Below, piece after piece: positions 46,902 through 56,977 of a stretch of DNA of 64,000 nt. Both the position numbers and the translations under genes were made by a program. The notes beneath the pieces are model-generated. The model did not search any database. It saw only the letters and a list, made by a program, of their open reading frames with translations, and was not told the origin of the DNA. Every line of letters starts with the position of its first letter. Position 1 is the stretch's first letter. The DNA comes from CAWJKP01 sp963843465 (GTDB lineage: Bacteria > Planctomycetota > Planctomycetia > Pirellulales > Thermoguttaceae). The stretch covers positions 248,001 to 312,000 of the forward strand of contig CAWJKP010000005.1 of assembly GCA_963843465.1 (NCBI GenBank), written 5' to 3'.

Positions 46902-49900
46902 TTACGTCCCGAGGACGTCGCCGGCCAGCGCGTCGATTTCGGACAATTCGCTGGCGAGCAGTTCCTTACGGAGTCGGGGACGTAGCCGGCCGATCGGAGT
47001 TGTGAAGAAGCGCTCGTCGCCATCTGCCTGGGCCTGCGCGACGGCCTGCCGGACCTTTTCGTGACAATGACGGCTCAATTCAGCCAGTTGTCGGTGCTGC
47101 AGGCTCTTGCCATCGAACCGCGCGATTGGCAGCACCTCGAAGGGTCGGCGATGGATATCGCGCTCGCCTTTTCCCAGGTGCGCGCCAAATGCGCCTTTCG
47201 TCTGAAATGGTTTAATTGCTTTATCTACGCGGGGGGCGTTAAGCAGGGCGCAAAGGTAGTGAGCTTCCTGAGGATCGGTAGTCTCCAGGTAGTAGGTCTT
47301 GGAGTCGGCAACAATCGCTTGGATTGGAAGGGAATTGGCCCGCCAATCGGCGCATTGAGCGTTGTCGGCCGTACAGGCGCAGAGATTCGTGCCGCTAGCG
47401 TTGTAAAGGACCCTTAGCGGGCTCGCCAGGTTTTGGCGCGTGAGGTTGTGCAGCCAATCCAGGCGGTCGACCAATTCCACTTGTGTCTTCCGGTGCGCGA
47501 ACCAGACCTTCTCAGCCCTGCGGAGCCACTCAGCGAGTCCGGATCTGCCATCTCGGACCGCAGCCTCGACGTCAAGCAATTGGGAATCGGCGCCCTTGCG
47601 CATAAGCAATGGCAGGATCACGAGCGAGAGACGTCGCCATCCGAAGGGGACCATCTGCTCGGATAGGAGCGTCGCGAATAGGAACTCCGCCTCGACGCTC
47701 CCCCTCAACCCTAACCCTTTCCACGGAACTTTTGCTTTCCGTTGAATGGATGGGTCCGTTTCCAGTTGTGGCTGCCGGGTATTTATCACTTGGGCCACGG
47801 AGGGCGGACTAACAAACCAAAGGCAGCGCGGGTCAATCTTGGCGCCGTTAAACACGCATCTTAGATAGTCACTTGCGACCGTCGCCTCGAGCGGCACGTG
47901 TCGCTTTTCGACCATCGTGAGGAAAGACTTCGCTTGAGAAAGGGGGGTATTACGGTTGGGAAGGGTTCCGGAGACATCGAGCGACGGAATGCTGCTTTGA
48001 CGACGTACACTATCGACAACCTTGCAGTAAGAGAGTACGCAAGCGGGCACATTAAAAAGGGGCGTGACGTGCTCACAGTCAATGATGAAGCTGGCGCTCG
48101 ACACGTACTGCTCACGAAAATTCCGATGCTGCTTGGCCCCCGTAAGAATGCTGCGAGGCATAACAAACGCAATCGTGGCACGGTTAGCCAAATACCGATC
48201 CGCACAGAAAGCAAAAAAGAGCGTGGCGAGTTCCATGTTGCCAAAGGCGGAGGCATACAGCCGACGCTTGTCGACCAAACGGTAGTCGAAAACCAGTTGG
48301 CGGACGCGCTGTTGGTAATCGGCGCGCTTGATGTAGCGGTACGACAGCCAGGGCGGGTTGCCAACCACGAACGCGAATTTCCGGCGGGCCAAAAGTTCCG
48401 GCTGATAGGCGTTGTTCAGAACGAATCGCCAAACGTTGTTGGTAGTCGGCGGCTCTAACAGCCATCGCATGAGATTCAGATTGCTCGCCCACCGATGCCA
48501 TTGCGTGCTAGGAACTCCCACTTGCCTCAGCCGCGTGCGAAAACCTTCTGCGGCATCATTTTTGTCAATCTGCGGGTTGGCGAAATCCAGCAGGGCATCA
48601 AGACAATCGTGCAGCACATGGGGTTGATCGGCCAAGGCCACCGGAATTTCGAAAACCGCATAGAGCGAGCGAGGTTTAGCCTTCTTAGCACGCGCCGCGA
48701 TGTTCTCGGAATCGACAAAGATAGGGATTACGTCGTGCTCGGGATCCGGTTTGAGCTTCGGTTTTCCCGGAGACAGACTATCCGCCAAGAAGACAGGGAG
48801 ACCGACTGTCTGATCGTGGCCCTTCAGGTCGTCACCAAGAGCCAAGAGCAAATTCGTCTTTGCGATGCTGACGGCGAGGGGATGCACGTCGACGCCGGCC
48901 AGGTGATTGACGCAGAACTCGACCAACCGCTTGCCACGCAAGCCGGACTCGCGCAGCAAACGCACCGCCGTGAATAGAAAAGTGCCGGAACCACAGGAGG
49001 GATCAAAGAGGGAGGCGTCAGACGCGTCTGACGCTTTGGCCGGCGGGAATCCCACTCTTCGGAGCGTCAACTCAGCTAGCCAGTCGGGGGTGTAGAATTC
49101 GCCCAAATCGTGCCGCGTCTGCGGGTCCACCAGTTCCTGGTAGAGTTCCTTGAGCAGGTCTTCGCCGACGGCCTTCAGATCGTAAGCGGCGGTCAGTCGC
49201 GTGGCGATGGATTGGAGCAATCCCCGAGCGCGCAAACACACTTGGTACGCTCACCCAGGTGAAGAAATCGTCGCCGACGAAGTTCTCAAAACCCATCGTT
49301 TCAAAGGTCTCGCCGGTGATGATTCCGGCGACCTGCTCCCCAACGGGAGCCCGTCGCTGGAGCGCGGTAAATGCCAAGCCGCGAGCAAACAGGGCGAGAT
49401 AGGTGTGCCGAAGAAACAACCCTTCGTCGCCCACTGCCGATCCGTAAACGATCGACAGCAGGCTCTGCCATTCGACAATCTTCGTCTGCGCGGTGGCGTC
49501 ACCGCCCGCTTGTTGCCACATCTCGCCCAGCACGCGCAGACTGTGCCAGAAGGTGGGACTGCGTTCGCCGAACCGCAGCGCCACATCGTTGGCGGTGGGA
49601 ACGATGTTCTTTTCGTGAAACAGATAGCAGTCCAGCCACAGTTTGGCGTGGCCCGCCGCTTCGCTAGAGAGGGTCAGTTGATCGATTGCTTCCAGATCCC
49701 CGTTCCGCAACGCGTAGACTTCCAGTTTCTCGCCGTCGGTGAGGATGCCCAGATAGCGCTCGGGATGCTGCTGGTTGCCGATATACCGTGTGAGCTCGTC
49801 GTGTCCTTCGGCACGGCTGGCATCATCAAGTCGCCGTTTGAACTCGAAAATCAAATCGCCGTAAAGGGCATCCGCATATCCGCCGCGAACCCGCAGGGCG

Positions 49901-50151
49901 GGGATGTGCTTTTCCAGGAGAATCGGCTCGGCCTCTTGCAGCCGCGGAAAAACGCCGCGCAAGAATTGCAGGAACACATCGCGAATCGAATCTTCTGATG
50001 CGCCACGTTGCCGCAGGTCGGCCAGTTGGCCAAGGTAATCCCGCGTTTGCTGAGCAAATCTTTCCGCCGATGCCACGGGTTGGGAGCTAGTCGGCTCGAC
50101 GCCGGAAGGCGTTGACCGACTTTTCTGATGCTTTTTCGACTTGCGAGCCAT
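46902..50151 (-). CDS. fused restriction endonuclease/N6-adenine methyltransferase, type IIG-like (one frameshift)
   Basis: About 1080 residues over two frames. The N-terminal part (from 50151) has a PD-(D/E)XK-like nuclease core: ALYGDLIFEFKRRLDDASRA and HPERYLGILTDGEKLEVYAL. The methyltransferase part has GEFYTPDWLAELTLRRVG, motif I SLFDPSCGSGTFLFTAVRLL, and motif IV FAFVVGNPPWLSYRYIKRAD (NPPW, N6-adenine type). A target-recognition-like region follows (about 700-1050). The frame breaks at about 49240-49255, near the GVGED/KELYQELVDP linker. A 20-bp palindrome at 49015-49034 codes the repeated SDASDAS just before motif I. Lower GC suggests lateral gain. This is a probable phage-defence gene; whether the shift is an error or a phase switch is open. 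Confidence 0.82.
49015..49034. repeat. perfect 20-bp palindrome inside the methyltransferase gene
   Basis: GCGTCAGACGCGTCTGACGC is its own complement over all 20 bases. In frame it encodes the duplicated SDASDAS before motif I. Confidence 0.9.
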
Positions 50152-50333
50152 CGCGCTGCAATTCCATAAGCGATTCTGGGAGCGCCAATCCGACGGTCAC
50201 GAACGGCGACCGAAGCCTAAGCGCTCGTTTGGGTACTGTCCGGCCGTTCAGGGGGCTCTTGCCGTCTGGTGCATGGCGGAGCCGATCGGCAGCACGCCGA
50301 CAACTGTGATCTTGACGGGCGAAATCGCGCCTG
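50152..50333. other. spacer
   Basis: Nothing recognisable was found between the restriction gene start and the end of the nucleotidyltransferase frame. Confidence 0.4.
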
Positions 50334-50867
50334 TCAATCGCCCCGCAGATTCTCGGAGCGGGGTGCAAAGCCGTCAGCGCTTGCCCTTGGCTGATATGTC
50401 GCCGCCGCTTCGGGGCTACCGTAGTCACGCCTCGCTCTCGTCCAACCCCTGGACCACCTCCTGGAGCCGGCCGCGGATCTCGTCCAGGTGGGCCTCGTCG
50501 CGGATCGTCGGGCGGGAATCGCTTGCGCGTCATAGATGACTGTCCCTTCTCGCAGGGCCGGACAGATGACCAGGCAGTGCGTGTCGCGATAGCGCTCCAC
50601 GTCTTCCGGCGTGGCCAGCACCACATCCACGGCCGCGCCGTCGCCGCGAAGACGCCGATAAATCATGGCCATCAGCCGCCAATGGTCAAACTTGCCCGCC
50701 TTAATGACAAGTAGGTCGATGTCGCTATTCGGTCCCATCGCACCCCGTGCCGCCGAGCCAAACAACACGATCTTCTCCGGCCTGGCTGCGGAGACGACAC
50801 GATCCACGATGTCGGCCAGGAGGGCTGGGTCGGGCTTCCCGCGTCCGCTGCTCTTTCTCGTCCTCAT
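50334..50867 (-). CDS. MNT-type minimal nucleotidyltransferase with aberrant C-terminus
   Basis: The first about 118 residues form a MNT/Pol-beta-like domain: EKIVLFGSAARGAMGPNSDIDLLVIK contains GSAARG and the SDIDL metal site, then WRLMAMIYRRLRGDGAAVDVVLATPEDVERYRD. In HEPN-MNT systems such proteins are antitoxins that add AMP to a HEPN toxin; no HEPN gene is next to it. After VIYDAQAIPA the frame enters a copy of the glnD 3' end in the wrong frame, so the last about 60 residues (Arg/Trp/Ser-rich) are likely non-native. GGAGGGGG precedes the ATG at 50867. Confidence 0.72.
   Translation of the reverse strand: MRTRKSSGRGKPDPALLADIVDRVVSAARPEKIVLFGSAARGAMGPNSDIDLLVIKAGKFDHWRLMAMIYRRLRGDGAAVDVVLATPEDVERYRDTHCLVICPALREGTVIYDAQAIPARRSATRPTWTRSAAGSRRWSRGWTRARRDYGSPEAAATYQPRASADGFAPRSENLRGD
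50424..50506 (-). pseudogene. duplicated 3' end of glnD
   Basis: An 83-base stretch matches 51108-51190, the end of glnD, with eight mismatches by hand count. In the glnD frame the minus strand reads IRDEAHLDEIRGRLQEVVQG LDESEA and TGA, against IRDEARLDEIRRRLQEVIQG VSESEA in glnD. It has no start and lies inside the nucleotidyltransferase frame. Confidence 0.9.
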
Positions 50868-51107
50868 CGTGTCCCCCTCCAAGGCCCCACCACTATCATA
50901 GGACCGCTTCATTCTACCGCGTGCCAGAGAATGTTTGATAGCCGATCCCCCACTCGGTGGCGATGAAGCGTTATTTGTACTTCCCCGTCCGCGGGAATCG
51001 TTTTTCGTGCGGATTCTGGTGGGGCTCGCGGCGCTCGACCCACCGTACACGCTGTTATGCTAAAGCATAACCTACGGCTACTCGACCCACCCTATACCCC
51101 CCACGCG
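50868..51107. other. spacer between glnD and the nucleotidyltransferase gene
   Basis: No gene seen. It holds a P9 hairpin with flanking CTCGACCCACCGTAC/CTCGACCCACCCTAT partial copies (about 51036-51095). Confidence 0.5.
51054..51075. repeat. palindromic repeat, family P9
   Basis: GTTATGCTAAAGCATAACCTAC, the same as the core copy at 20546-20563. Confidence 0.82.
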
Positions 51108-51108
51108 G

Positions 51109-53745
51109 TCACGCCTCGCTCTCGCTGACCCCCTGGATCACCTCCTGGAGGCGGCGGCGGATCTCGTCCAGGCGGGCCTCGTCGCGGATCTTGCGGCCGG
51201 CCTGGTCGGTGACGTAGAAGACGTCGGCCACCTGGTCCAGGTAGGTGCCGATCTTCGCCCGGCCGACCGACAGGCCCAACTCGAAGATCGTGCGCGCGAT
51301 GGCGTAGAGCAGCCCGGGCCGGTCGGCGGTGAAGATGTCGAGGATCGTGAAGGCCTCGGAGGTGCTGTTGTCGGAGTGGACCCGGGTCTGGTCGGGCACG
51401 GCGACCGGCCGCTGCTGCAGGCCCGCTCGCCATTTGCGGCGGAAGGCAGGGGGTTTGCCGCCGGGGTTGGTGAGCGACTCCTCCAGAGCACGATTGATCT
51501 CGTCCAGCCGCTCCGGCGGCGGCTGGCCCGCATAGTCGCCGTCGATCACGCGGAAGCGGTCCAGCACCAGTCCGTCGGCCAGGGTGTTGATCTGGGCGGA
51601 AAGGATCTCCAGTCCCTGGCTGGACAGCGCCCCGGTGAGTCGGTGGAAGACGCCGGGGACGATGTCCTCGCTGGTGGCGATGGTGAACTGCACGGTCCGC
51701 GTCTCTTGCTGGTAGGCGGCGTGGACCTCGACCTGGCCCTTGCCCAGCCCGTGGAGCAACTGCAGATCGGCGGCGATCTGGGGCGGCTGCGTGGCATTGA
51801 GATAGCCGGCCGGCAGCGCGGCCAACTGCCGGGCGTACCAGGGATCGACCCCTTCGTGGTCGAGCTGCCGGCGGATCGACTCGCGGCGATTGGCCAACTG
51901 CTCTTCCAGGTCGATGCCCGCCGTTTCCCCGGCCAGGTGCTGCATGGCCCGTTGGTAGAGGTCGGTGACCACCTCGGCCTTCCAGCCGGTCCAGGTGTCC
52001 GGTCCCACCGCGCCCAGGTCGGCGGCCGTGAGGATATAGAGTTTCTCCAGGAGTTCGGGCGAGCCGACCTCGGCGGCGAAGCGGACCACCACTTGCTCGT
52101 CGCTGGTGTCGCGGCGGAAGACGAGGTGGTTCATGATCAGGTGCTTGTGGACGAGGAACTTCAGGGCCTCGGCGTCGCGCGGCTCGAGCTTCAAGCGCCG
52201 GGCCGTGTCGGCGGCGATGACCCGTCCGACCTCGCAGTGGTCTTGGGGATAGCCCTTGCCCACGTCGTGGATCAAAAGCGCCAGGTGGAGGACGTTCCGC
52301 GAGGCCATCTTGCGGTAGACCTGGCCGAAGGGGCCGGGATCGTGGAGCAGATCCGTGGCCTGGTCGACCGCGCGGAAGCTGTGCTCGTCGACGGTGTACT
52401 TGTGGTACTGGTTGAATTGCAGCAGGCCGCGGGCGTGACTGAAGGCGGGAATGAACTTTTCCAGGATGCCCACCTCGTGCAGGCCCCGCAGCAGCTCTCC
52501 CAGCCTTGCCGGCACTCCCAGCAGCGACCAGAAATGGGCCAGGGCCTCCGGGGGGATCTCCGCCGGCAGCCGCGAGGCCTCCTGGCGGACGACCTCCCAG
52601 GTGTCGGGGTCGATGGGCTTGTTGTAAAGGTTCGCCAGGTCGACCAGCCGCAGGATGGCCGTGAGGTTGCCGCGCAACTGCTGGCGCGTCCGCCTGGTTG
52701 CCGTGAGGTGAGACGGTCCCACGCGGAATCCGCCTTCCACGCGGTGGCTGAACAGCGCCGAGCCCACGGTCTCCAGCGGAGGCGAGGGCCGGGCCTTGGC
52801 CAGAAAGCGGGTGGCGATGTGGCTGAGCTGGTCGGTGTGGCGGAAATAGTCGCGCATGAAAAGCTCGACCGGCAACATCCCCGCCCAGGCCTCGTAGCCT
52901 TTCAGCTCGGCGATGCGGAGCTGCTCGCCGCGGCTGAAGACGTCGCCCGCCTTGCCCGCGTGGAAGTGCATCTCGTTGCGGAGCCAGAGCAGGAACTCGT
53001 TGGCCCGGCGGATGGCCGCGGCGTCGGTTGCCTGCAAGGCGCCGCAGGCGGAGAGGTCGTCCAGCTCGGTGGAGCCGTAGGAGACCTGGCCGATCCAGCG
53101 GATCAAGTGGATCTCGCGGAGTCCGCCCCGGGAGCGCTTGATATTGGGCTCCAGCAAGTAGACGGTCTCGCCGAACTGGAGCCGCTCCTCCCGCCGGGAC
53201 TTGTCGATGGCGCCGACCAGCGCCGCGGCACGCCGTCGAACGCGGCGCTGAAAGCGGTGGAGATAGCGCCGATAGAGCGCCTCGCCGCCCGCCAAGAGCC
53301 GCGATTCGATCAGCGAGGTGCAGATCTGGGCGTCGTGGCAGGCCAGGGCGCAGGCCTCGTCGATGGTGCGGACGCTGTGGCCCAGCACCAGCCCGGTATC
53401 GAAGACGTCGCAGAGCAACCGCTCGGCCAGCGGCGCCACGCGATCGGTGAGGCCCTTTTCGCAAAGGATCATCAGGTCCACGTCGGAATAGGGAGCGACC
53501 TCGCGGCGGCCGTAGCCGCCGTGGGCGACCAGGGCCACGCGGTCGCGGAGCAGCTCGGCATGATCCGTGGCCAGCCCCTGCAAAGCGACCCGGTAGAGCC
53601 CTCGCAGGACCTCGTCCCGCAGATCGGAGGCCGCGGCGCATAGTTCCACCCCGGATCGGCCGGTCTTATGCTCGGCCTTGAGCCGTTCCAGGCCCGTGGC
53701 CAGGAGGGACTTCGCTTCCAGGATGTGGGGACGGAGAGCAGACAT
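51109..53745 (-). CDS. glnD: [protein-PII] uridylyltransferase / uridylyl-removing enzyme
   Basis: The bifunctional nitrogen sensor that uridylylates PII when glutamine is low and reverses it when glutamine is high. The 878-residue protein has all four domains: nucleotidyltransferase (VALVAHGGYGRREVAPYSDVD, about 75-95), GlnD-PII region (EPNIKRSRGGLREIHLIRW), HD hydrolase (YTVDEHSFRAVDQ and LALLIHDVGKGYPQDHCEVG, about 465-530), and two ACT domains (VQFTIATSEDIVPGVFHRLTG and FTILDIFTADRPGLLYAIA) that bind glutamine. Intact frame. Its 3' end is duplicated at 50424-50506. Confidence 0.96.
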   Translation of the reverse strand: MSALRPHILEAKSLLATGLERLKAEHKTGRSGVELCAAASDLRDEVLRGLYRVALQGLATDHAELLRDRVALVAHGGYGRREVAPYSDVDLMILCEKGLTDRVAPLAERLLCDVFDTGLVLGHSVRTIDEACALACHDAQICTSLIESRLLAGGEALYRRYLHRFQRRVRRRAAALVGAIDKSRREERLQFGETVYLLEPNIKRSRGGLREIHLIRWIGQVSYGSTELDDLSACGALQATDAAAIRRANEFLLWLRNEMHFHAGKAGDVFSRGEQLRIAELKGYEAWAGMLPVELFMRDYFRHTDQLSHIATRFLAKARPSPPLETVGSALFSHRVEGGFRVGPSHLTATRRTRQQLRGNLTAILRLVDLANLYNKPIDPDTWEVVRQEASRLPAEIPPEALAHFWSLLGVPARLGELLRGLHEVGILEKFIPAFSHARGLLQFNQYHKYTVDEHSFRAVDQATDLLHDPGPFGQVYRKMASRNVLHLALLIHDVGKGYPQDHCEVGRVIAADTARRLKLEPRDAEALKFLVHKHLIMNHLVFRRDTSDEQVVVRFAAEVGSPELLEKLYILTAADLGAVGPDTWTGWKAEVVTDLYQRAMQHLAGETAGIDLEEQLANRRESIRRQLDHEGVDPWYARQLAALPAGYLNATQPPQIAADLQLLHGLGKGQVEVHAAYQQETRTVQFTIATSEDIVPGVFHRLTGALSSQGLEILSAQINTLADGLVLDRFRVIDGDYAGQPPPERLDEINRALEESLTNPGGKPPAFRRKWRAGLQQRPVAVPDQTRVHSDNSTSEAFTILDIFTADRPGLLYAIARTIFELGLSVGRAKIGTYLDQVADVFYVTDQAGRKIRDEARLDEIRRRLQEVIQGVSESEA

Positions 53746-54098
53746 GGACTCAAAGCAGCCAGCGGTCAGCCGAGATCAGCGGGGTCTCCCAAGAAGTATA
53801 GGGCTTCCCCCGTCCCGCACGAACCACCGATTGGGTGGTAAACGGTGGTATGATCCTGATGGGTTTCGGCAAACAAGACCGGTAGTTGTGCCTCCCTCAC
53901 TTGCGCTTCGGGCTAGCGCTCCCTAATGAGTTTTGACGATCAACTTGAGTAATCGTGCGCTCTCCCACCACATCGTAACCCGAAGCGTAAGCGAGGGATG
54001 GCCAACGCTTTCCCTCGCTTACGCTTCGGGTTACGACTGGCCGAGTATGCCTCTCTTGTCCGCCAAAACTCATCAGACCTGTTATGCCGAAGCATAAC
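53746..54098. repeat. spacer with nested palindromes (P2 and P9)
   Basis: A P2 hairpin (53972-54036, CGTAACCCGAAGCGTAAGCG and its complement) is enclosed by a wider inverted repeat AATGAGTTTTG (about 53925) and CAAAACTCAT (54064-54073). A half copy of a P2 variant (CTCACTTGCGCTTCGGGCTA) is at about 53896. No gene seen. Confidence 0.75.
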
Positions 54099-54102
54099 CT
54101 AC
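54081..54102. repeat. palindromic repeat, family P9
   Basis: GTTATGCCGAAGCATAACCTAC. Read on the minus strand, its GTAGGTTATGC start supplies the TAG stop (54101-54099) of the AsmA-like gene. Confidence 0.82.
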
Positions 54103-55409
54103 CGGGTTGTCGCCGTCTGGGCGTCGATCCCCCAAACGGGCCTCATTTCACGGAGCGGACTGTCGCACATCGGCAAACGGTCAAAGAGCCAATCGGCGCC
54201 GGCGGGGACGCGGATGTGCTGTACCGGAATCAAGGCCTGAAGCAGCCCGGCCAAGGGCTGGGGCTGCACGTCCGGCTCGCTCACGATCCAGCGGTACGGT
54301 CCGGTGAGTATTACCTTCGAGCCTTCCGGCTCGCAGAGGCCGTGGAGCTGGAGCCCGCGGTGATCCAGCAGGAACGATGCGGCGAGAAGTTGATAAGGCA
54401 GTTCGGGGACCACCATCCCTGGATCGGTTGCGGCGACACAGCGGAGAAACTGGGCCGAGTCGTCGACCAGCGAGCGGCTGACCACGCCCGGCCCGGCGTT
54501 GATCGAGCCGTCGAGTTTCGCCAGACGCCCCTGGTGGAACTCGGCCTGGCGGATCGTGACCTCGGCCAGGCCGCTGAGCTTGTGCGGGAAACGGTCGCTT
54601 ACCAGCCGGTCCAAATCGAGGCGACTGAAGCGGCCTTTCAGACCGCCCTCCCAACCTTGCGGCGGCAGGGCGGCCCAGAGAAGACCGGAAAACCGGCTTT
54701 CCGCCCCCAATCCCTCCAACGAGGGCAGCCCGGTCGCCAGCAGCCAACAAGGCATCGCCGACGGGCCCGTGTTGAGATTGAAGCGGGTCAGCGGCGGTTG
54801 CGTGCGGCGGTCGCGGGCGACGCGAAGCCGCAGCGGCGCGGCTGACTCACCGCCGGGCAGCCGGAATCTCAGTTCCGCCCGGGTCCCCGCCGAGTCGGTC
54901 GTGACGGCCAGCTCCGGCTGAAGCAGCGTCTGGCGGTTCTCCCCCAACTGCAGGTGCAGGTCGCCGCAGACGAGCCGAACTTCGAGCGGCCCGTCGGCCC
55001 GCCCCAGAAAAAGCCGGTCCGCCAGCCGCCAGAGCTGCTCCGCCTGGGCCGTGTCGATTTCCGCATCGGCGGCAGAAAGCAGCAGCGCCGCTTGCTGACG
55101 GCCCTGATCGTCGGCGATCTGATCCCAGCCGGCCTGAAGCGTCCCGCAGCGGAGCACGGGCCGGCCGGTTTCCGGATTGAGCAGTTCGAGTCCCTCGTAC
55201 CGCACCAGGCCGGGCCGAAGGTGCCGAATGGCCCTCATCGAGACCTTCATACCAATCCGGTCGCCTAGCCGCTCGGCCTCCGCCTGCACGTGCTGCGGCA
55301 GCCGCCAGGCGACCCCGTAGGCCAGCACGATCACCGTCGGCAACAGGGCCAAGACAACCAGCGCCGCCAGGGCAATCCGCCGCCGTGTCCGGTCATAGAG
55401 CTGGAACAT
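54099..55409 (-). CDS. AsmA-like membrane-anchored hypothetical protein
   Basis: A 436-residue protein with one N-terminal membrane anchor (RRIALAALVVLALLPTVIVLAYGVAW, about 11-36), then MKVSMRAIRHLRPGLVRYEGLELLNPETG and repeated beta-strand-rich segments with LDLDRL- and GSINAGPG-like turns, the style of AsmA/TamB-type envelope proteins that bridge or transfer lipids. The family link is tentative. AGGAGG precedes the ATG at 55409; the frame upstream to 55499 is P3 repeat. The stop comes from a P9 repeat. Confidence 0.68.
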   Translation of the reverse strand: MFQLYDRTRRRIALAALVVLALLPTVIVLAYGVAWRLPQHVQAEAERLGDRIGMKVSMRAIRHLRPGLVRYEGLELLNPETGRPVLRCGTLQAGWDQIADDQGRQQAALLLSAADAEIDTAQAEQLWRLADRLFLGRADGPLEVRLVCGDLHLQLGENRQTLLQPELAVTTDSAGTRAELRFRLPGGESAAPLRLRVARDRRTQPPLTRFNLNTGPSAMPCWLLATGLPSLEGLGAESRFSGLLWAALPPQGWEGGLKGRFSRLDLDRLVSDRFPHKLSGLAEVTIRQAEFHQGRLAKLDGSINAGPGVVSRSLVDDSAQFLRCVAATDPGMVVPELPYQLLAASFLLDHRGLQLHGLCEPEGSKVILTGPYRWIVSEPDVQPQPLAGLLQALIPVQHIRVPAGADWLFDRLPMCDSPLREMRPVWGIDAQTATTR

Positions 55410-55426
55410 CCTTGTTCCTCCTGAGT

Positions 55427-55640
55427 GTAGCAGGCACACGCCGTGTGCCGTCGGCCCGTAGCAGGCACACGCCGTGTGCCGTCCGCCCGTAGCAGGCACA
55501 CGCCGTGTGCCGTCCGCCGCTTAGGACCGGCAAATCAATAACTGTCGTATCGTCGCCTTTCGCTCCGCGAAAGTGGCGTTCTTTCGCGGAGCGAAAGGCG
55601 ACACTTGTTTAGGTGCCGCTCCTTACGGTACACGGCGTGT
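55427..55640. repeat. P3 triplet and a second hairpin
   Basis: Three direct GTAGCAGGCACACGCCGTGT units (about 55428, 55457 and 55487) are followed by a perfect hairpin GTCGCCTTTCGCTCCGCGAA (55552) with its complement ending 55602, and by an inverted P3 arm (about 55627-55645) that overlaps the aroC 3' end. Confidence 0.85.
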
Positions 55641-56783
55641 GCCTACTCCCCTTGCTGCCAACTCGTAAAACAATTTCAGCCGGGCCTGCATCTCCGCCAG
55701 GCTGTCGCCGCCGAGCTTGTCGATCAGCGCTCGGGCGACCTCGAAAGCGATCACGTTCTCCAGGATCACGCTGGCGGCCGAAACGGCACAGATGTCGCTC
55801 CGCTCGTAGGCGGCCGACTGCGGCTCCTTCGTCTGGAGATTGACCGACGCCAGCGGCCGGGCCAGGGTGCTGATGGGCTTCATCGCCGCCCGCACCACGA
55901 TCGGCTGGGCGTTGGTCATCCCGGCCTCCAACCCGCCGGCGTTGTTCGTCGGCCGGGTATAGCCCAGGTTCCGCCCGGACGCCTGGCCCGGATCGTAGAC
56001 AATGGGGTCGTGGACCTGCGAGCCGTGCCGCCGCGCCGCCTCGAAGCCTAGGCCGATCTCGACCCCCTTGATCGCCTGCACGGCCATCACCGCCTGGGCC
56101 AGCCGGCCATCGAGCTTCTGGTCCCATTGGGCGTGCGTGCCCAGGCCGTAGGGGACGTTTTCCACGCGGACCTCGATGATCCCGCCCAGCGTGTCCCCCT
56201 CTTTCTGGCAAGTGTCGATCAGGGCCGTGATCTCCTGGTCCTGGTCCGGGTTGAGCGAGTAGATCTGGCTCTGATCTCGCAACTGGCGCTGCTGGTCGAG
56301 CGACCCGGCCCGGGGTTCAATCTTGATCGGCCCCAGTTCGGCCACATAACCGAAGGCGGTGATGCCGAACTCGGCCAGAAGCTGCTGGCAAAGCCCACCG
56401 GCCGAGACCCGGGCGGCTGTCTCCCGGGCGCTGGCCCGCTCGAGAATCGCCCGTACGGGGGCCAGGTACTTGATGGCCCCGCTCAGATCGCCATGTCCGG
56501 GACGAGGCCGATCGAGGTCCTCCATCCGCTCCAGTTTGTAGTCCTTGTTGACGACCCACAGCGCGATCGGGCTGCCCAGGGTCTGGCTGTGCCAGACGCC
56601 GCTGAGGATCTCGACCCGATCGCTTTCGATTCGCTGCCGGCCGCCCCGGCCGTAGCCGCCCTGCCGGCGGCAGAGTTCGGCGTCGATGGGCTCGGTGTGG
56701 ATCGTCACGCCGGCGGGGAATCCATCCACCAGGGCCAACAGCCCCTTGCCGTGGGATTCGCCTGCGGTCCAGTATCGTAACAT
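55623..56783 (-). CDS. aroC: chorismate synthase
   Basis: It makes chorismate from EPSP with reduced FMN, the last shared step toward tryptophan and other aromatics; trpA and trpB are in the same window. The 386-residue protein has MLRYWTAGESHGKGLLALVDGFPAG, RRQGGYGRGGRQRIESDRVE, RPGHGDLSGAIKY, RASARETAARVSAG (flavin site) and NNAGGLEAGMTNAQPIVVRAAMKP. The ATG at 56783 gives the family N-terminus. The C-terminal residues GVGTRRVP come from a P3 repeat arm. Confidence 0.96.
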   Translation of the reverse strand: MLRYWTAGESHGKGLLALVDGFPAGVTIHTEPIDAELCRRQGGYGRGGRQRIESDRVEILSGVWHSQTLGSPIALWVVNKDYKLERMEDLDRPRPGHGDLSGAIKYLAPVRAILERASARETAARVSAGGLCQQLLAEFGITAFGYVAELGPIKIEPRAGSLDQQRQLRDQSQIYSLNPDQDQEITALIDTCQKEGDTLGGIIEVRVENVPYGLGTHAQWDQKLDGRLAQAVMAVQAIKGVEIGLGFEAARRHGSQVHDPIVYDPGQASGRNLGYTRPTNNAGGLEAGMTNAQPIVVRAAMKPISTLARPLASVNLQTKEPQSAAYERSDICAVSAASVILENVIAFEVARALIDKLGGDSLAEMQARLKLFYELAARGVGTRRVP

Positions 56784-56844
56784 AGGGGCCCATTTTACCC
56801 GGCTCGCCCCGGTGGGGATAGGCCGGATTCTTCCTGGCCAAACA

Positions 56845-56910
56845 CGAGCCCGAAGCGCAAGCGAGGGAAGCACAACGACTTACCTCACCCTAGCTTGCGC
56901 GTCGGGCTAG
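56845..56910. repeat. palindromic repeat, P2 variant
   Basis: CGAGCCCGAAGCGCAAGCGA with CTAGCTTGCGCGTCGGGCTA as the facing arm, between divergent aroC and the cysteine-cluster gene. Confidence 0.82.
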
Positions 56911-56977
56911 TGTCTTGAGCGACGTTTCGAGGCGCTCGGGCCATGAATATTCCGAGCTTAGGCGATATGATGATCCT

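Noticed and set aside
46379..46985. Plus-strand open frames over the antitoxin and restriction-gene end
   Set aside because: No ribosome site or domain; the minus-strand antitoxin and methyltransferase frames explain the DNA.
51376..53643. A 755-codon plus-strand frame opposite glnD
   Set aside because: Antisense shadow; glnD is complete with all domains.
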